Counted from the first letter of the stretch, positions 1 to 8,972 are shown. The stretch is DNA of 64,000 nucleotides from Desulfovibrionaceae bacterium (GCA_019421865.1 JAHZEL010000015.1:60425-124424); one strand, 5' to 3'. Notes: a model not told the origin generated them from the letters alone. Numbers and translations are program-made.

Positions 1-224
1 TTTTCAATTTTTTGCAAAACAATATATAAGACGAAAATACTCAATAAAACCGATTACATTGTAAAAATCATCATACATAAATATTACTACATATTTTCAT
101 CATCAAAGACAAAAGAATCACATAAAATCGTAATTCTTTGAATATATACACATTACCACCATAATATCAAAAGGTTATATATTATTAATATTATATCATG
201 CATCATGAAATATCTAGTTTAGAC

Positions 225-2948
225 TCATATCAAGCATAAAATATCACGAAGCATATTTTTCAGTCGCTCTTTCTCTCCTGAGCCTGTAGTGCTGAAACGA
301 AAAAGAGGTATACCGTACCGCCTGCAAATACTATTTTTAAGAGCGTCCCGTTCTGCCTGCATGCCGTCCGGCCGATGAAAAGCCCAGCCATCGACCTCCA
401 CGGCAGCCACAATAGCTCGGCTCATCTTTTCAAAGATAAGAAAGTCCACATGCGTAAGGTCATTCATGGCATACCGGCGCTCACGCTCCGATTCAAGCAG
501 AGACATATCCCGCAAAAGCATACGAAGCGGAACATGTACATGGATGCCGTAGTCAGCAAGCCCCTCTTCCTTCAACACTTCCTCAATAAGGCCGAACATC
601 AGATTCTCACTATCCATCTGAGACACCTTTTTCATACGTGCCAAAGTCTGACGGCGAATATCTGCGTACTGCCGATAAAGGACATCAAACACGGAGCAGA
701 CCTTGCTGTCCGTTACTTCCATATTGTGATAACCGACATAATTGATCAGGTCGCCGATACTGGTATGCCGTCTGGGTCTGTTGCCGCTGGTAACGACAAT
801 AAGCCTGTCCACGGCACGGGAAACAGCGACATTCAACCGATGATCATCATCGGCGAAGTCCGAAATATCATTATCCACCGTAGACAGAATGATCGTACTC
901 CGTTCCTGCCCCTGAAATTTGTCCACAGTATCCGCAGCGGCTTTGCACAACGAAGCTTCCCGCTGGAGAGCATCCGCCTGGGCCCGGTAAGGGGTAACGA
1001 TTCCCACGGTGTCAGCTCTGCCGCAAAGCCCGAAACGAGGAAAAATCTCCTGAGCTATGACATCTATTTCTCTCTGATTCAGGTGATCTCGGGCGTGATT
1101 TCCAGGCACCGTGCGGAAAACCTGCAAGGGAACGTCATCTTCGTGACCGGTCGTCAGAACGATAAGCTCTCCGTTGTAAAATTTTTCATTGCAGAACCCT
1201 ATGATGGCCGGATGGCAGCGGTAATGTTCCCGAAGAAGCGTACGCGGAATATCCGGAAAGCGTCTGGCGGCAAAACGAAGAAGGCTGTACTCGGAGACAC
1301 GGAACTCTTCAGGTACGCCATATTGACGAAAAAGCGTATCCGTCATCCGACGCGCAGGTCCATCCACAACATTCGGCAGCTGCTTCAGGTCGCCCACAAT
1401 GACGGCCCGCCTGGCACACGATAATGCCAGCATGCCGGAGCAGAGACTCACCTGTGAAGATTCATCCACAATAACGTACTCGTAGACAACGCTCTCTCCC
1501 AGGCTGCTCCGTAAAGAATGCGTCGTACTGAGAACTACGGGGTAATCCTTGATAAAGTCAGACGCTTCCCGCTGGAGATGAGCATAGACTCTGCGCGGCA
1601 CCTTCCGATATCGCTCTGCCAGCATATGCTTGAACAGAATCATGGACCCGGCGGCATACTCATCCATCTTCTTTCGGAAGCCCCATCCGTCCAGTTCCGC
1701 TTCCAGCTTTGCTATGCCTGACCGTATCTCTGAAAGTCGACGTTCATAAAAAAGTCTTCGGAGCCATGTGCCGATGGCTGCAGGACTTTTCTTGAAAAAC
1801 TCACCATCCCAAATACGGAAGCGAAGAAAAAAGAGTACCCGTCTCCACAGAGAAATTGACGCCGAGGTTTCAAATTCCGCCTCACACGACGCCAGAAGGC
1901 GAAGAACCGTATCGGAGTCGAGTTTACGAAACGCCGTACGAGCGTTCTCACTACTCTCCTCAAAAGAAAAGCAGTCAAGAAAGTGCGCCTGCTCCGTGCT
2001 GAGAGCCGCAAGCTCCGCCCGGAGCTCCGCCAGCCGGTTCTGCTTTGCCAGCTTCTCATTCAACGCCTTATGCAGAGAAGCAAGCTCTCCCTCCAGAGCC
2101 CTTTTTGCTCTCAGGTCCAGAGTCCAGCCCGACATATCCGGGAGCATCTTCTGACTTTCAAGAAACTTTTTCTTGTTTTCCTGACTGCCGAGAAAGGCAC
2201 AAATAAATCCTACCCCGTACTTCTCAAGCTTTTCCTCCACATTACGAGTTGCAGAGTTATTGCTGGAAACGACGGCGGCGTTCAGTCCGCGCATGATAAT
2301 ATTGGCAAGAATATTGAGAATGGTCTGCGTCTTACCGGTTCCTGGAGGACCTTCGATAACGCTCATTTTGTTTGAAAGAGCATTCTCCACGGCCTTCTTC
2401 TGCGACTCATTAAAACCAAACGGATAATAAACAGGCGAGCTGCATGTCTGCTCTTCTTCAAGAATGGATCCCTGCAGGCAATAAGAAAGAACCGTATGCT
2501 CCGAAACCAGATTCAGTTTCTCATACTGCCTGCCGAGAAAACTGGCCCCTCCATCGATCTTCAGACTATCGTGAAACGCCAGCGCCTTGAGATACTCGAA
2601 CAGCATCTTGTTTTTCGCATTGCCGAGACAGGAATGAATAACCTCCGTCTCACTTTGTTTCAGACAAATCGACTTACCGTTCTGCCGAAAAAGACGCCAG
2701 TGTTCGGCAAACTTCTGGACTCTCACAAGATCAGTATAATGATATCCCCTCGACAGAAAGGCATACTCTTCGGCGGGAAGCTCTTCCGGATCGGCAAAGA
2801 CGGAGGCCTTGTCGGCACCGCAGGTATAGATCGTGGGGTTGCCGCAAAACTTAAGCTTGATATATCGGCATTCCCTCGAGAATGATTCGATGTCGCAAGT
2901 CCGATCTTTTCCATGAAAAAGAATAAGATATTTGCTTATATCAGCCAC
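225..2948 (-). CDS. SF1 (Dna2/Upf1-like) helicase with C-terminal DUF2726-like nuclease-fold domain
   Basis: This 907-residue protein has a Walker A motif (GPPGTGKT, about residues 200-207), a Walker B/DEAD-like DESSQ motif near the middle, LREHYRCHP, KFQGQE, and a late LNVAVSRA motif. These are the ordered signatures of superfamily 1 helicases of the Upf1/Dna2 branch. Between motifs I and II lies a charged, probably coiled-coil stretch. The last ~120 residues (VDFLIF, VEVDGWAFH, RYGIPLFRF) resemble DUF2726, a PD-(D/E)XK-like nuclease fold. It starts at GTG with GGGAG eight bases upstream. Proteins of this architecture often occur in defence islands, and it sits just outside the tRNA-flanked island with an ATPase/HNH pair. 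That it acts in defence rather than repair is inference. Confidence 0.75.
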   Translation of the reverse strand: MADISKYLILFHGKDRTCDIESFSRECRYIKLKFCGNPTIYTCGADKASVFADPEELPAEEYAFLSRGYHYTDLVRVQKFAEHWRLFRQNGKSICLKQSETEVIHSCLGNAKNKMLFEYLKALAFHDSLKIDGGASFLGRQYEKLNLVSEHTVLSYCLQGSILEEEQTCSSPVYYPFGFNESQKKAVENALSNKMSVIEGPPGTGKTQTILNILANIIMRGLNAAVVSSNNSATRNVEEKLEKYGVGFICAFLGSQENKKKFLESQKMLPDMSGWTLDLRAKRALEGELASLHKALNEKLAKQNRLAELRAELAALSTEQAHFLDCFSFEESSENARTAFRKLDSDTVLRLLASCEAEFETSASISLWRRVLFFLRFRIWDGEFFKKSPAAIGTWLRRLFYERRLSEIRSGIAKLEAELDGWGFRKKMDEYAAGSMILFKHMLAERYRKVPRRVYAHLQREASDFIKDYPVVLSTTHSLRSSLGESVVYEYVIVDESSQVSLCSGMLALSCARRAVIVGDLKQLPNVVDGPARRMTDTLFRQYGVPEEFRVSEYSLLRFAARRFPDIPRTLLREHYRCHPAIIGFCNEKFYNGELIVLTTGHEDDVPLQVFRTVPGNHARDHLNQREIDVIAQEIFPRFGLCGRADTVGIVTPYRAQADALQREASLCKAAADTVDKFQGQERSTIILSTVDNDISDFADDDHRLNVAVSRAVDRLIVVTSGNRPRRHTSIGDLINYVGYHNMEVTDSKVCSVFDVLYRQYADIRRQTLARMKKVSQMDSENLMFGLIEEVLKEEGLADYGIHVHVPLRMLLRDMSLLESERERRYAMNDLTHVDFLIFEKMSRAIVAAVEVDGWAFHRPDGMQAERDALKNSICRRYGIPLFRFSTTGSGEKERLKNMLRDILCLI

Positions 2949-3161
2949 GACGAAACTCCCGACATAATGTGACGACGTTATGTTATTTCATATAAAAAAA
3001 TAACGACCTGTCAAACCGATAACTCGTAATACTCTTATCCTGAACACGCTATCTTCATTTAATACGTATCATTTCGCGCTTTTTTCCGCAAACATCTTAC
3101 ACTCTTCCCCTCTCCTGCCCCTTTTTTCTCTTGAGAGAAAGACAGGAAAATTAAAAAGAAA

Positions 3162-3191
3162 AAGGGATTACGATTTTCATCGTAAGCCCTT
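3162..3191 (-). terminator. Hairpin beside the tRNA repeat, diverged copy of the tRNA-fMet terminator
   Basis: A stem-loop with AAGGG/CCCTT and TTACGA/TCGTAA arms and one mismatch sits directly beyond the tRNA 3'-half repeat. The intact tRNA has a hairpin in the same place with the same loop and inner arm, so the duplicated block once included the terminator and has since diverged. On the minus strand the hairpin is followed by a T-rich tract. Confidence 0.6.
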
Positions 3192-3198
3192 GAGCTTT

Positions 3199-3243
3199 CT
3201 GGTTGCGGGGAAAGGATTTGAACCAATGACCTTCGGGTTATGA
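3199..3243. repeat. Left direct repeat: 3' half of tRNA-fMet (att-like)
   Basis: These 45 bases are identical to 6838-6882 and cover 44 nt of the initiator tRNA from the anticodon to the CCA end, on the minus strand. A 3' tRNA fragment opposite an intact tRNA is the classical scar of site-specific integration into a tRNA gene. Identity stops abruptly at 3243, where the methyltransferase remnant begins. Confidence 0.8.
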
Positions 3244-4218
3244 AAACTTCTGTATGACAAGCCCTATGAGGACAAGAAAAAAGTCCGAGTCTCCGGTCCA
3301 TTTACCGTAGAAAGCCTCTCTCCGCATCGCGTTCTCGGCATAGGAGCCGACGGGGAGCTGCTCGACCCCGCCGCCGACAAGGCGGGAGAAGACGGTCGCG
3401 ACTTTGTCGCCATGATTCTGGACAACCTGAAGACCGCCGGAGTGCAGCAGTCGCATAAGGAAGACAAAATAGACTTCATCAGTCTGACGCCCTGGCCCGG
3501 AGACATGATCTGCGCCGAAGGCCGCTACATGGAAGGCGATGTTGAACGCCGCGCCGGCATTTTCATCGGTCCGGAGTTCGGCACGGTCAGCCGTGAGGAT
3601 CTGGTTCAGGCTTCGCGTGAAGTGGCCGATGCCGGATTCGACCTGCTCATAGCCTGCGCATTCAACTACGAGGCTTCCGCTTCCGAGTTCCGCAAGCTCG
3701 GCAGGGTTCCCGTACTCAAGGCCCGCATGAATGCGGATCTGCACATGGGTGAATAGCTGAAGGCGAACGGCAAAGGCAATCTGTTTGTGGTCTTCGGAGA
3801 GCCTGATATTTCCATTCTTCAGGAAACCGATGCCAACGGCAAGGAAACGGGAAACATCAAAGTCCAGATCAACGGCGTGGATGTGTTCTATCCCAATACC
3901 GGCGAAATCCGCTCCGATAATGCGGACGGCATCGCCTGCTGGTTTGTGGACACGGATTATAACGAAGAGAGCTTCTTTGTGCGTCAGGCTTACTTCCTCG
4001 GCGCCAGCTCTGACCCTTATAAGGCACTCAAAACTTCCCTGAGGGCTGAAATCGACAAAAGCACCTGGGAAACACTTTGCAGCGCTACCTCTCGCCCCTT
4101 CCCCAAACCCGAAAGCGGTCGCATTGCCGTTAAGGTCATCAACCACCTGGGCGATGAAGTCATGAAGGTGTTAGGGTGGAATAAGAAATACATATACAGA
4201 CAACTACATAATATATAA
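3244..4218 (+). pseudogene. 3' fragment of an adenine-specific DNA methyltransferase, interrupted by TAG
   Basis: One reading frame runs from the tRNA repeat (beginning K-L-L-Y-D-K-P-Y-E-D-K) to 4218. A single in-frame TAG at 3754-3756 splits it. Segments such as GPFTVESLSPHRVL, LGRVPVLKARMNADLHM, GNLFVVFGEPDISI and CWFIDTDYNEESFFVR-like residues match, from memory, the C-terminal half of large site-specific (adenine) DNA methyltransferases of type III-like systems. The catalytic N-terminal half (NPPY/FxGxG) is absent. The final residues after GDEVMKVL look out of frame with the family end. It is a non-functional relic joined exactly at the tRNA repeat. Family identity is probable; exact type is uncertain. 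Confidence 0.7.
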
Positions 4219-4258
4219 AAGTGGCGCGTATAACATATAGTTTATACGCGCCACTTTT
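4217..4258. terminator. Strong bidirectional hairpin terminator
   Basis: A 17-bp perfect stem (AAAAGTGGCGCGTATAA and its complement) with an A tract on one side and a T tract on the other separates the methyltransferase remnant from the converging HNH gene. It can stop transcription from both sides. Confidence 0.85.
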
Positions 4259-4316
4259 ATATATAAAATATACAGCACTTATTAAATTAGTTATATGTAT
4301 TAAATCAAAAATATAT

Positions 4317-4916
4317 CTATAATAATCCTTGACGTTGTGCTTCTATCCATACAAATGGGGAATATTTTTGAAGATGAATTTCTGTCACCTCTTGCTCACA
4401 ATATTCCTGATAATGCCTAGCTCGCATTTCCCGATTGTCGGGATCATCCAAGCCAAGCCGATCTATAGTTTCTTGAACTCGCTGTCTCAATCTTTCGGGT
4501 AAATGCGGATTAGGGAAAATACGCCCGCTGACAAATTCCAGGCGAAACCAGTCGTCTTTCACGTCAAAAGGATCAAGCACATCGCTAAAATCTCTCTTGC
4601 GACTGTTCATCCGCGAGCAGGCCAGCCGGTAATTGCTCCACTCATAGGCCTGATCAGCTCGGAGGGATTTGGGGGCAAAATGATCCACCGTCCCCCCTCC
4701 TGTCGTCCATTCAAAAAAAACCGCAAGATACGCACAGCATTTACCATATACCGTGTATAACTCATTTAGTTCATCTCTCCAGTACGCAGGCAGCTTAGTT
4801 CTCTCGGGCAACGCTGCATTAGGGTCAATCCCCTTTTCCCGCAACCAGGCAAGCCCCTTCTGGCGGACTTTTCTATCAAAGTCTTCTGGTTCAGGCTGTG
4901 GAGTGACATGAATCAT
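4317..4916 (-). CDS. HNH endonuclease, PtuB-like partner of the upstream ATPase
   Basis: The 199-residue product carries an HNH-type core: VDHFAPKS (H79), WSNYRLACSRMN (N95, N104) and basic residues R106-R108. This matches the TIGR02646/PtuB-type HNH nucleases of Septu and retron-Septu effectors. I chose the ATG at 4916 because it overlaps the ATPase stop in an ATGA junction, which implies translational coupling; an upstream in-frame ATG would add 12 residues. The gene follows the ATPase in one operon and ends near a strong terminator. The expected role is nicking or cutting DNA when released or triggered by the ATPase. Anti-phage function is inference from family and context. Confidence 0.7.
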   Translation of the reverse strand: MIHVTPQPEPEDFDRKVRQKGLAWLREKGIDPNAALPERTKLPAYWRDELNELYTVYGKCCAYLAVFFEWTTGGGTVDHFAPKSLRADQAYEWSNYRLACSRMNSRKRDFSDVLDPFDVKDDWFRLEFVSGRIFPNPHLPERLRQRVQETIDRLGLDDPDNREMRARHYQEYCEQEVTEIHLQKYSPFVWIEAQRQGLL

Positions 4917-6193
4917 TGCAGCCACCCCTTTTTCTTTGCTACAAACCTCCAACGTATCCAGAAAGGATCCGTTTCTGACAATACAGTGCGCAACTGCTGG
5001 TCCAACTTCTGGGCATCATCAGGACCAAAATTTTCATCACTCAGTGCAAGACTCGCATTTTCCAAGACCTGTTCCGCCTCTTTAGAATAGCCCTGCTTCA
5101 GGTCAAAAGCCTTGCTGGTCAACCAATTATTGATATTCCCTAGTCGAATGAAATCCCGCTTTGTAAGCGTCACCTTGTCATCTGTCAAATCCAGGTCAAA
5201 CCAGGCATCTTTTTTGCTGTCAAATAATGTTTCCACCGAGGCCATGATCAAAGGAGAATGAGTTGCGACTATGAGCTGAATCTGCTCACTGGCACTAAGG
5301 GTCCCCATAACTTTCATCAAAGCCGGAATTACTGTTCGCTGCCACTTAGGATGCAGATGCGCTTCGACCTCATCGACAAGAAAGACTGCCCTACTTTCTG
5401 CTTCTTCCCCCAACAACTCCTTAGCTTTTATATGCTCGTCCCAACACCAGACTAAAAAATAGGCCAAGGATATGATACGCCGCATACCGGAAGAAGCATG
5501 CAAGACGGGAACTTCCTGACCATAAGGCATGCTCAGAGTAGGCATATCCCGTGCATCATCCAGACTGATTCGTGTCAACCGGCCAGGAACAAGCCTTTCC
5601 TCTTCCGAAGGTGACAAAACTTCAAGCACAGACTTCAGCGAGGCAAAGGCCTGACCATTTTCTTTCTGCCAGCTGGCCCAGTCCCGGATAAGCCCATTGC
5701 AAAGCCAAGCTCCTTCAGCAGTCTGTAACCCATCCCAAACTTCCGAAGGGCTGAACACATAGGCTGCGGGACGCGAATTTCCTTCTTCCCCTTTGGATTT
5801 CCAATAGTTGCGAGCAGGATCCCAAACCGCAAAGCTACCATCAGCCATGGCATAAAAAATCAGCCCAGGATTTGCAGGACGCCCTTGTTTGATTGTCCAA
5901 TTCTGCATACGGGCATTGAAACTGCTCTTATGCTCCATAGACCTGGAAACCGCAGAAAACGATGTACTGATAGTAGCTGCTTGTTTTTTATCCGTAGGCA
6001 AAGCAACCTTGCCTGCCGTCAAATGAGGATTCACTTCTGCTGGCCACTTGCGTGTCATAGACCACCAAATGATGTCCAACAAAAAACTCTTGCCTAACCC
6101 GTTATCTCCGGTAAGCAAATTCAAGCGACTGCCAAAATTCAGCTCCATGTTGGAGGCTGGTCCCACATTGGACATAATGAGACGCGATATCAT
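4913..6193 (-). CDS. AAA/SMC-like ATPase, PtuA-like defence ATPase
   Basis: This 426-residue ATPase starts with an SMC/RecF-type strand and a Walker A motif (GDNGLGKS, residues 29-36). It has an ABC-like signature region (SSGMRRIISLAYF, about residue 237), a Walker B motif (AVFLVDEVEAHLHP, about 270) and a switch histidine (ATHSPLIM, about 310). This is the arrangement of AAA_21/PtuA/OLD-like ATPases. No TOPRIM domain follows, so it is not an OLD nuclease itself. A GAGGAG ribosome site precedes the ATG. The HNH gene begins inside its stop codon, giving the two-gene layout of Septu. No reverse transcriptase is nearby, so it is not a retron. Septu assignment is probable rather than proven. Confidence 0.7.
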   Translation of the reverse strand: MISRLIMSNVGPASNMELNFGSRLNLLTGDNGLGKSFLLDIIWWSMTRKWPAEVNPHLTAGKVALPTDKKQAATISTSFSAVSRSMEHKSSFNARMQNWTIKQGRPANPGLIFYAMADGSFAVWDPARNYWKSKGEEGNSRPAAYVFSPSEVWDGLQTAEGAWLCNGLIRDWASWQKENGQAFASLKSVLEVLSPSEEERLVPGRLTRISLDDARDMPTLSMPYGQEVPVLHASSGMRRIISLAYFLVWCWDEHIKAKELLGEEAESRAVFLVDEVEAHLHPKWQRTVIPALMKVMGTLSASEQIQLIVATHSPLIMASVETLFDSKKDAWFDLDLTDDKVTLTKRDFIRLGNINNWLTSKAFDLKQGYSKEAEQVLENASLALSDENFGPDDAQKLDQQLRTVLSETDPFWIRWRFVAKKKGWLQ

Positions 6194-6296
6194 ACTAAGG
6201 CTCCTCTTGCTCCCCGGATTTGCTTCTCCATCAGGGATGGGGCAAATAGTCGTTTACTATCATCCCCCTTAATATCGTTTTTTACCATAAAGGAAG

Positions 6297-6446
6297 CTAC
6301 ATCTCTTGGACCACCTCATTCGCAATAACGTGAGACGGATGTCCGTGCTCTAGCCATCGCCCCGCCCCAGAGACCCATGGATGCAAAACACTCTTTGCCT
6401 GTGCCCGATCAGATTTTCCGCCCTTCCTGTCAAAGCTTTCTATCTC
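6297..6446 (-). pseudogene. Short unassigned coding remnant upstream of the ATPase
   Basis: A 49-codon open stretch without an ATG, GTG or upstream TTG start ends in TAG. Its translation contains SVLHPWVSGAGRW and HGHPSHVIANEVV, which looks protein-like (balanced composition, no low complexity) and is GC-richer than the AT-rich DNA around it. It is bounded upstream by an in-frame TGA. I do not recognise the family. It may be the tail of a gene lost when the island shrank, or chance. Confidence 0.3.
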
Positions 6447-6800
6447 TCATTTTTAACCTTTAATCCAGCCTCAAAATCCTATGTAATAAAAATTTTCAAT
6501 AGTTATGATGTAAATTCAATTTATTTATCATTTAAAAATATGCATTAATCACCATTTATAACTTTCATTTTATAGTATTATATTAGTATAGATTATTCAA
6601 TTCATTTTAAAATATTCATATATACTATACAAATACTAAAATTTGCACTTTTTAATTATATCATTAATTTTGTAAAAATTATAATTAACAAAGATATCTC
6701 AAAAAAAACTTATTTGATACGTGCCTTAAATAAAAAATTCCCCTGCACTCTCCAATTCTCTTGGTGGGAATATTGGTGGGAATAAAATTAAAAAAAGGAA
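6447..6800. other. AT-rich non-coding stretch
   Basis: I see no gene here. The stretch is strongly AT-rich with runs of T and A and lies between the coding remnant and the tRNA-fMet terminator. It may hold the promoter of the ATPase/HNH operon, but I cannot single out one box pair with confidence. Confidence 0.5.
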
Positions 6801-6830
6801 AAGCCCTTACGATTTTCACCGTAAGGGCTT
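6801..6830 (-). terminator. Terminator of tRNA-fMet
   Basis: A perfect 11-bp stem (AAGCCCTTACG / CGTAAGGGCTT) is followed on the minus strand by a T-rich tract, immediately downstream of the tRNA 3' end. Confidence 0.85.
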
Positions 6831-6837
6831 GATTTTA

Positions 6838-6915
<78 letters not shown>

Positions 6916-6997
6916 TCGTGTTCGTTATCTATATCTCCGAGCGTTCGAGCTGTCAACAAATTTTTTTTCGATTTTCTGAAATTTTTTTCCATGATTT

Positions 6998-7582
6998 TTA
7001 TCCGTAAATAAAAGTCTGCTGACTTCTGTCGACTTTTATGCTAGACTTTCGGGCACACCATCAAATATATGGGTCTAACACCATGAAATTCTGGGAAATA
7101 TCCGATTCTTTCTGGGAAGCCGTCAAACCTCTTATCCCGGAAAACGTCCGTGATCCGGAAAAAGTGTACCAGCGCATCGCCGGCGGCGGACGCAAACCGC
7201 TCGACTACCGCAAAGTCTTTTCAGCCATCGTTTATGTTCTGAAAACCGGCACGCAATGGAAAGCGCTCCCCAAGGAATTCTACGGGAGCCCCAGCTCCAT
7301 TCACGCCTACTTTAAAAAGTGGGAAGCGCAGGGACTGTTCAGCGAACTGTGGAAGAAAGGCCTTGCAGAATTTGAAGAAATGAAGGGCATTGCCTGGGAG
7401 TGGACCCTTGATACCACCCGCAGCGCCAAGGCGGCCGCCGAAGGCGCAGGCAAAATGAGAACGGATGCCGACGGCAATACCCCCTCGGAAGACTGCCGCA
7501 TCTGGCGACCCGTCATCAGTCGCAGAAGCAGGGAACGGGCCAAGGCGCTCTGCGATAAGGCCACGGCATTATTTACGGATAA
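6998..7582 (+). mobile_element. 585-bp deletion derivative of an IS5-type element
   Basis: A 14-bp perfect inverted repeat (TTATCCGTAAATAA at 6998-7011, its complement at 7569-7582) encloses the N-terminal part of an IS5-family transposase. The element is about half the usual IS5 length, so the catalytic part is missing. I see no clear target duplication. Right-boundary placement relies only on the repeat. Confidence 0.55.
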
Positions 7583-7595
7583 GTTCAAATCTTGA
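7083..7595 (+). pseudogene. Truncated IS5-family transposase
   Basis: The frame from MKFWEISDSFWEAVKPLIP through GGGRKPLDYRKVFSAIVYVL, TGTQWKALPKEF and IHAYFKKWEAQGLF is the DUF4096-type N-terminal domain of IS5/IS427-group transposases. After GIAWEWTLDT the sequence stops resembling the family, and the DDE catalytic segments are absent. The frame ends 13 bases beyond the right inverted repeat, so the stop is supplied by flanking DNA. An upstream in-frame ATG at 7038 exists, but the family start is at 7083. Confidence 0.75.
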
Positions 7596-7679
7596 TTTAA
7601 CTTGGCGGGACATCCTATTATTCGGCGCATGGCTTTCCTCAGCCTGTCTCATGTTCACAGCGGCAGCAGGAGTTATGCA

Positions 7680-8972
7680 ATGTTCCGTCCTTCGCTCAGC
7701 ACACGCCTCTCCGGGGTGTTGTGCCTTCTTTTTTGTCTGTCCATCATTCTTCCCACATCTCAGGCCCGCGCTGAAGGCTTTGCCATCATGGAAAACAGCG
7801 CGCGCGGCATGGGCCTGGCCGGCGGACTCATTGCCCGCGGCGGCGACGCCTCCACCCTTGCCTACAACCCTGCTGCCATGACCATGCTGGAAGGCACGCA
7901 GATGCAGGCCAATCTTGCCGTCTCCCAGTTTTACTGGGGCGTGGATACCCGCAACGCTGCGGGCGAACACACCGGCAACTATCACAGCGCGCATCAGACC
8001 TGGCCTATTCCCGCTTTTTACGTCACGCATCAGCTCAACGACGAATGGTGGCTCGGCATCGCCTCCTACACCCGCTTCGGACTGGGCGTGAAATATCCCC
8101 ACAACTGGCCCGGCGGAGCCAATCTGCACAGCGTGCAGCTCATCACGAACTCCTTCAATCCGAGCATCGCCTATAAGATCAATGATCACCTTTCCGTAGC
8201 CGTCGGCGCAGAAATGATGATGGCATCCATGCAGATGCGCAAGAACCTCGATGTGCAGGCTCCCGGTCTCGGCGACGTGAACATCAACGGACACGGCGTT
8301 TCCTTCGGCGGCAACGTGGCCGTACACGCCAGACTCAACGATCAGTGGTCGCTCGGCCTTACCTACCGCGCGCCCATGAGCCTCAAGGTCAGCGGCAAAA
8401 CGAGGTACGACAATCAGATCGGAGCAACGGCCATCGGTCAGGCGCTCGGTCTCAGCAAAATCCAGAACTCCCGCCTGCGCGGCACGCTTCATCTGCCGGA
8501 TTCCATCGGTTTCGGTGTAGCCTATAAGCCTTTGGAAAACCTGAGCTTTGAAGCGGACGCCGTTTATACTCTCTGGAGCCGTTTCCGCGACTTCAACATG
8601 TATATGAAGGATCCTGTCAACGACTGGCAGAACACCGACAGGCACTGGAAGAACAGCTGGACGCTGGGCATTTCCGCCGAATACAAGCCTGTGGACTGGA
8701 TGGCCCTTCGCCTCGGCTTCATGTACGAGACCTCGCCCATGAATATCGGCAATGCCGACTACATGGTGCCTTCCAACGGCAGAAACTACTACACCGCGGG
8801 CGTAGGCTTCTTCTACAAGAACTGGACCTTCGACCTTGCCTATATGTATATCCACAACCATGTACTGGACTACACGCTGGCGTCTCAAAACAAGGATAGC
8901 GGCATAGTGGCCGGTCGTACCACCCATCCGCATGCCCACAACTTCGGCATCGGCATCGGTTACAAGTTCTAA
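7680..8972 (+). CDS. FadL/OmpP1/TodX-family outer-membrane transport protein
   Basis: The 430-residue product begins with a Sec signal peptide cut at ARA-EGF. It continues with the conserved FadL start (GFAIMENSARGMGLAGG, YNPAAMTML), then alternating beta-barrel segments, and ends in an aromatic-rich C-terminal strand closing with YKF, as outer-membrane barrels do. The family lets long-chain fatty acids and hydrophobic compounds cross the outer membrane. I chose the ATG at 7680 because it gives a proper signal peptide and has CAGGAG upstream; an earlier ATG at 7602 adds 26 residues that fit nothing. It stands alone and is followed by a good terminator. Confidence 0.9.
   Translation: MFRPSLSTRLSGVLCLLFCLSIILPTSQARAEGFAIMENSARGMGLAGGLIARGGDASTLAYNPAAMTMLEGTQMQANLAVSQFYWGVDTRNAAGEHTGNYHSAHQTWPIPAFYVTHQLNDEWWLGIASYTRFGLGVKYPHNWPGGANLHSVQLITNSFNPSIAYKINDHLSVAVGAEMMMASMQMRKNLDVQAPGLGDVNINGHGVSFGGNVAVHARLNDQWSLGLTYRAPMSLKVSGKTRYDNQIGATAIGQALGLSKIQNSRLRGTLHLPDSIGFGVAYKPLENLSFEADAVYTLWSRFRDFNMYMKDPVNDWQNTDRHWKNSWTLGISAEYKPVDWMALRLGFMYETSPMNIGNADYMVPSNGRNYYTAGVGFFYKNWTFDLAYMYIHNHVLDYTLASQNKDSGIVAGRTTHPHAHNFGIGIGYKF

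Noticed and set aside
3059..3301. An 80-codon minus-strand frame near the left repeat
   Set aside because: It reads through the tRNA fragment and its terminator, so it is not a gene.
3754..3756. In-frame TAG in the methyltransferase read as pyrrolysine
   Set aside because: Some sulfite reducers use pyrrolysine, but this gene has already lost its 5' half, its 3' end is altered, and no pyl genes are in the window. A nonsense mutation is simpler.
4317..6193. ATPase/HNH pair as a retron effector module
   Set aside because: Retron-Septu systems need a reverse transcriptase and an msr-msd RNA beside the pair. Neither is present in the surrounding DNA.
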